NCBI GenBank assembly: GCA_031424095.1
Contig: JANPGU010000017.1
Span: forward strand, 1-8,413
Length of the DNA stretch: 8,413 bases
Direction of reading: 5' to 3'
Source: ZC4RG30 sp031424095
GTDB taxonomy: Bacteria; Pseudomonadota; Gammaproteobacteria; Steroidobacterales; Steroidobacteraceae
The first letter of the stretch is position 1. Each line of letters opens with the position of its first letter. The notes beneath the pieces were generated by a model. That model made no database searches and was not told the DNA's origin. It saw only the letters and a list, made by a program, of their open reading frames with translations. Shown piece after piece: positions 5,607 to 8,413 of this stretch. A program made the translations under genes and the position numbers.

Positions 5607-6358
5607 GCGCGCTGCATGTCGCCGTCGATGGGCAGCACCTGGCCGGAGATGGATTTCGCCGCGTCGGAGGCGAGGAACACCGCCAGCGCCGCGATGTCGT
5701 CCGGATCGACCAGGGCCTTGAGCGATTGACCGGCCATGGCTATCCGTTTCACTTCCTCCAGTGGCTTGCCGCTGGTCTGCGCCCTGCCCTGGAATACGCG
5801 TTCGGCGCGCTCCCCCGCGACGGCGCCGGGGGCAATCGCATTGACGCGTATGGCGTGTTCGCCGAGTTCGATCGACAGCGTCTTGGTGAACCCGATCAGC
5901 GCCCACTTCGATGCCGAATAGGGACTGCGATTGGCGTAGCCGAAGCGCCCCGCCGCCGATGCCATGTTGATGATCACGCCATGGCCAGATCGGATCAGAT
6001 GCGGGATCGCGTTGCGCGTGACGTCGAAGGTGCCGGTGAGGTTGACCTTCAGCACCGCATCCCATTCGTCGGGGTTCATGGCCTGAACGGAGCACGTGGG
6101 TCCGCCGATGCCGGCATTGTTGACCAGTACGTCGATGCCGCCGAGGCGGGACGCCGCGTCAGCAACCATGACCGCCACATCGGCACGATCGCCGACGCTG
6201 CAGTGCCGCGTCAGCAGCCCCGGCATTGCGGCACCGGCGCGCGCCAGGGCGTCTGCGTCGATGTCGCAGACATAAACCTGCGCAGCAGCGGCGTGGAATG
6301 CTCTTGCGATCGCAAGGCCGATGCCGGCTGCACCGGCGGTTACGAGTACCCTGTTCAT
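5603..6358 (-). CDS. short-chain dehydrogenase/reductase (SDR), classical type
   Basis: This 251-residue cytoplasmic oxidoreductase has the classical SDR layout. The nucleotide-binding loop is TAGAAGIG (7-14), the second strand ends in Asp32 (which favours NAD(H) over NADP(H)), and NNAG lies at 80-83. Catalytic residues are Asn106, Ser134, Tyr147 and Lys151 in YSASK. The C-terminus (FLASDAAKSISGQVLPIDGD) is typical of the 3-oxoacyl-ACP reductase-like and sugar or hydroxyacyl dehydrogenase branches. The substrate is unknown, as SDR specificity is rarely readable from sequence. The ATG at 6358 puts the glycine loop at the expected position. No clear ribosome site precedes it, and a TACACT hexamer ends six bases upstream, so a very short leader or leaderless message is possible. 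It overlaps the lipoprotein gene downstream by 4 bp. Confidence 0.92.
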   Translation of the reverse strand: MNRVLVTAGAAGIGLAIARAFHAAAAQVYVCDIDADALARAGAAMPGLLTRHCSVGDRADVAVMVADAASRLGGIDVLVNNAGIGGPTCSVQAMNPDEWDAVLKVNLTGTFDVTRNAIPHLIRSGHGVIINMASAAGRFGYANRSPYSASKWALIGFTKTLSIELGEHAIRVNAIAPGAVAGERAERVFQGRAQTSGKPLEEVKRIAMAGQSLKALVDPDDIAALAVFLASDAAKSISGQVLPIDGDMQRA

Positions 6359-6393
6359 GGCCGAAGTGTAGTCGAGACGCCGAGGATCCTGCC

Positions 6394-7953
6394 TTGCACC
6401 TGTTCGAAATCCTGCTGCTGCTGATGCTCGGCGCCACGGTGCTGTCCGCGCTCGCCAAGAAGTTGAACATCCCATACCCGACCGTGCTCGCAGCCGGCGG
6501 CGGCCTGGTCGCATTCCTGCCCGGCATTCCGCGTCTCGACCTGCCACCGGATCTGATCCTCGCGCTGTTCGTTGCACCGGTGCTGCTGGACGCAGCCTAT
6601 GACACCTCGCTGCGCGACCTGCGGCGCAATCGCGTGCAGATCCTGTCGCTGGTGCTGGCTGCAGTGGCGATCACCACGGTGGCCGTGGCGTTGGCCGCGC
6701 GCACCATGTTTCCAGGGTTTCCATGGGCGGCTGCCATTGCACTGGGTGCACTGCTCGCGCCACCGGACGCCGTTGCAGCGCTGGCCGTGCTGCGGCAGGT
6801 GAATCCGCCGCACCGCATTCGCATGGTGCTGGAAGGAGAAAGCCTGCTCAACGACGCCTCGGCCCTGCTGATCTATCGCCTTGCTGTCGGCGCCATGGCT
6901 GCCGGGAGCTTCAGCCTGATGGAGGCCGTGCCGATGTTCGCACTCGTTGTCTTCGGTAGCGTCGTGGTGGGCTGGCTGCTGGCCTGGCCCGTGAACCTGC
7001 TGTTGCGGCGCATAGAGGATGCGCCCAGCTTTGTGATCGTGCAGTTTGTCATCACCTTCGGCGTGTGGCTCGCTGCTGAGCGCCTGGGGCTTTCCGGGGT
7101 TGTCACCATCGTGGTGTTCGGGCTGACGCTGGCCAGGCGCACCGGCCCGCCGACTCCGCCGCATCTGCGTGTGCCTTCGTTCGCGATCTGGGAGACCATG
7201 ACCTTCGTGTTGAACGTGGTCGCGTTCACGTTGATCGGCTTGCAGATACGCCCGACACTGGCCGCGCTGAGCCGCAGCGAATTCGACCGCTACATGATTG
7301 GCGCATTCATCATGCTTGGGGTGGTGATCGGGGTGCGGCTGCTGTGGGTCATGACGCGACACGCATTGATCAGCCTGGCAAATCGCATCTTCGGGCGCAG
7401 TCCGGACGAATACGTCATGACGCCCCCCACCGCCAGGGAGGGACTGGTGATCGGCTGGTCCGGCATGCGGGGTATCGTCACGCTGGCCGCTGCGATGGCG
7501 CTGCCCAACTCGTTTCCGTATCACGACTTCATCCAGCTTGCTGCGTTCGTCGTGGTGCTGGGCACGCTGCTGATCCAGGGCCTCACGTTGCGGCCCTTGC
7601 TGACGGTGCTGCGCCTGCCGCAGGACAACACGGTGGAGACCGAACTGCTGCTGGCGCGCAAGATTGCGTTGAAGGCAGCACTGGCCACCATGGAGGGTGA
7701 CGATACGCCCGCTGCAGAGCGCCTGCGGCTGGATTATGAAGAAGCACTGCGACATGCGCGTCGGGGCAGGGATCCCGTCAAGAGCCCCGGCAATGTGCTG
7801 CGACAGCGCGCAGTCATCGCAGCACGCGGTGCGATCGAGGAACTGCGCAGCAGTGACACGATCGGCGACCATGCCTATCACCTGCTCGAGGAAGAACTGG
7901 ACTGGCTTGAGCTGAGCACGGGCTCCGCCACAGCGCCACCGCACGCCGATTAG
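6394..7953 (+). CDS. CPA1-family Na+/H+ (cation/proton) antiporter
   Basis: This 519-residue membrane protein has about twelve hydrophobic segments over residues 1-407 and a soluble, charged, mostly helical tail of about 110 residues. Family hallmarks are APPDAVAAL (122-130), EGESLLNDASALLIYRL (147-163) with the Asn153-Asp154 pair of the ion-binding site, and WSGMRGIVTLAAA (355-367) with conserved Arg359. This matches bacterial NhaP/YjcE-like exchangers, which export Na+ or another monovalent cation in exchange for protons and serve pH and salt homeostasis; the ion is not determinable here. The chosen start is TTG at 6394, with GAGG eight bases upstream. The next in-frame ATG (6424) would remove part of the first membrane segment. 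It is divergent from the SDR gene with 35 bp between starts, and convergent with putA, leaving 10 bp between stops. Confidence 0.92.
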   Translation: MHLFEILLLLMLGATVLSALAKKLNIPYPTVLAAGGGLVAFLPGIPRLDLPPDLILALFVAPVLLDAAYDTSLRDLRRNRVQILSLVLAAVAITTVAVALAARTMFPGFPWAAAIALGALLAPPDAVAALAVLRQVNPPHRIRMVLEGESLLNDASALLIYRLAVGAMAAGSFSLMEAVPMFALVVFGSVVVGWLLAWPVNLLLRRIEDAPSFVIVQFVITFGVWLAAERLGLSGVVTIVVFGLTLARRTGPPTPPHLRVPSFAIWETMTFVLNVVAFTLIGLQIRPTLAALSRSEFDRYMIGAFIMLGVVIGVRLLWVMTRHALISLANRIFGRSPDEYVMTPPTAREGLVIGWSGMRGIVTLAAAMALPNSFPYHDFIQLAAFVVVLGTLLIQGLTLRPLLTVLRLPQDNTVETELLLARKIALKAALATMEGDDTPAAERLRLDYEEALRHARRGRDPVKSPGNVLRQRAVIAARGAIEELRSSDTIGDHAYHLLEEELDWLELSTGSATAPPHAD

Positions 7954-7963
7954 TCTTTACCGC

Positions 7964-8413
7964 CTATCGGTCGTGATCATCAAGGTCCAGCAGACTGGTA
8001 TTGCCACCGATGGCAGCCGTGTTGGTGGTGACAACCCGCTCGACTGCAAAACGTTGCAGGTAGTGGGGCCCACCTGATTTCGGACCGGTGCCGGAAAGGC
8101 CACAGCCTCCGAACGGCTGCACTCCGACGACCGCGCCGATGAGATTGCGGTTCACGTAAACATTACCCACCTGCACGCGCGCGGCAATGTGCCGGGCAGT
8201 GGCTTCGATGCGCGACTGGATGCCCAGCGTCAGGCCGTAGCCAGTCGCATTGATCGCGTCGATGACCGCGTCCAGATCGCGGGACCTGTAGCGCAGCACA
8301 TGCAGCACTGGCCCGAAAACTTCGCGCTGGAGCTGCTCCAGCGAATCGATCTCCAGCGCGGCGGGCGCAAAGAAATGGCCCGCTGCCGAGGCGCCCGTGG
8401 CGGGCGTGCGATG
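7964..8413 (-). CDS. putA: bifunctional PutA, C-terminal end of the aldehyde dehydrogenase domain (5' part outside window)
   Basis: The last 149 residues of a longer protein are visible; the frame is open to the right edge. The segment contains QREVFGPVLHVLRY, NATGYGLTLGIQSR, VGNVYVNRN and PFGGCGLSGTGPKSGGPHYL, ending LLDLDDHDR. These are the closing motifs of the L-glutamate-gamma-semialdehyde (P5C) dehydrogenase domain. The GLSGTGPK form points to PutA, which joins proline dehydrogenase and P5C dehydrogenase and converts proline to glutamate, rather than to stand-alone PruA. The catalytic Cys and the proline dehydrogenase domain lie outside the window. The protein ends soon after the dehydrogenase domain, so it appears to be a PutA without the extra C-terminal domain seen in some long PutAs. 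Confidence 0.9.
   Translation of the reverse strand, partial: HRTPATGASAAGHFFAPAALEIDSLEQLQREVFGPVLHVLRYRSRDLDAVIDAINATGYGLTLGIQSRIEATARHIAARVQVGNVYVNRNLIGAVVGVQPFGGCGLSGTGPKSGGPHYLQRFAVERVVTTNTAAIGGNTSLLDLDDHDR

Noticed and set aside
6410..6424. CTG triplet run near the antiporter start as a phase-variable repeat
   Set aside because: It is only a few leucine codons in a membrane segment. A change in whole triplets would not shift the frame, and the run is too short to slip often.
6355..7944. A 529-codon open frame on the minus strand opposite the antiporter
   Set aside because: Its product is rich in Gln, His and Arg with no recognisable motif, while the plus strand encodes a clear CPA1 antiporter with family motifs. 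It is an artefact of codon bias in GC-rich DNA.
7954..7971. ACCG-CCTAT-CGGT hairpin between antiporter and putA as a terminator
   Set aside because: The stem is four base pairs with no T-run, too weak to support a terminator call.
1..8413. Mobile element, CRISPR array, tRNA or phage-like structure
   Set aside because: No spaced repeats, transposase or integrase motifs, terminal inverted repeats or tRNA-like folds were seen. Coding is dense and uniform in style throughout.

Overview
The window is GC-rich, almost fully coding DNA from a Gram-negative proteobacterium. Sec and lipoprotein signal peptides, an OmpR-type two-component system, a PutA-type proline catabolic enzyme and a CPA1 antiporter all fit this. 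My best guess is a gammaproteobacterium of the Steroidobacterales/Nevskiales kind, but that placement is an impression from protein style and is weakly supported. No rRNA, tRNA, CRISPR array or insertion sequence was seen, and nothing looks recently transferred.

Left part (1-1418, minus strand): a compact three-gene operon. The first gene is an exported protein of unknown function. The second is an exported DUF6152-like protein whose predicted mature form begins His-His. The third is the N-terminus of a LigB-type class III extradiol dioxygenase (protocatechuate 4,5-dioxygenase or gallate dioxygenase beta-subunit type), cut by the window edge. A good sigma70-like promoter (TTGACA-17-TAGGCT) sits upstream at 1459-1487. 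The operon pairs an intracellular aromatic ring-opening enzyme with two periplasmic proteins, so it is probably an aromatic-compound catabolic locus.

Middle part (1605-5138, plus strand): a second LigB-superfamily dioxygenase (DODA/YgiD type) is transcribed divergently from the operon. It is followed after 25 bp by a histidine kinase with almost no periplasmic domain, then by its OmpR/PhoB-type regulator, which overlaps the kinase by 4 bp. After a 123-bp gap comes a membrane delta-9-type fatty-acid desaturase. The gap holds a tandem direct repeat with 11-bp period, which is how OmpR/PhoB-family regulators usually read DNA. The layout suggests that this two-component system may control the desaturase in response to membrane state. 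That is inference.

Right part (5139-8413): an SDR oxidoreductase and an NTF2-like lipoprotein form a minus-strand pair joined by a TTGA stop/start overlap. Their stop abuts the desaturase stop with no spacer. A CPA1 Na+/H+ antiporter reads rightward from a TTG start 35 bp from the SDR start. The C-terminal end of PutA enters from the right edge on the minus strand. Three of the complete genes appear to use TTG starts, two of them as TTGA overlaps.

No clearly new system stands out. The leads most worth checking are the exported pair with LigB, the kinase-regulator-desaturase arrangement with its repeat, and a signal-peptide-like short reading frame lying in frame just upstream of the second dioxygenase.
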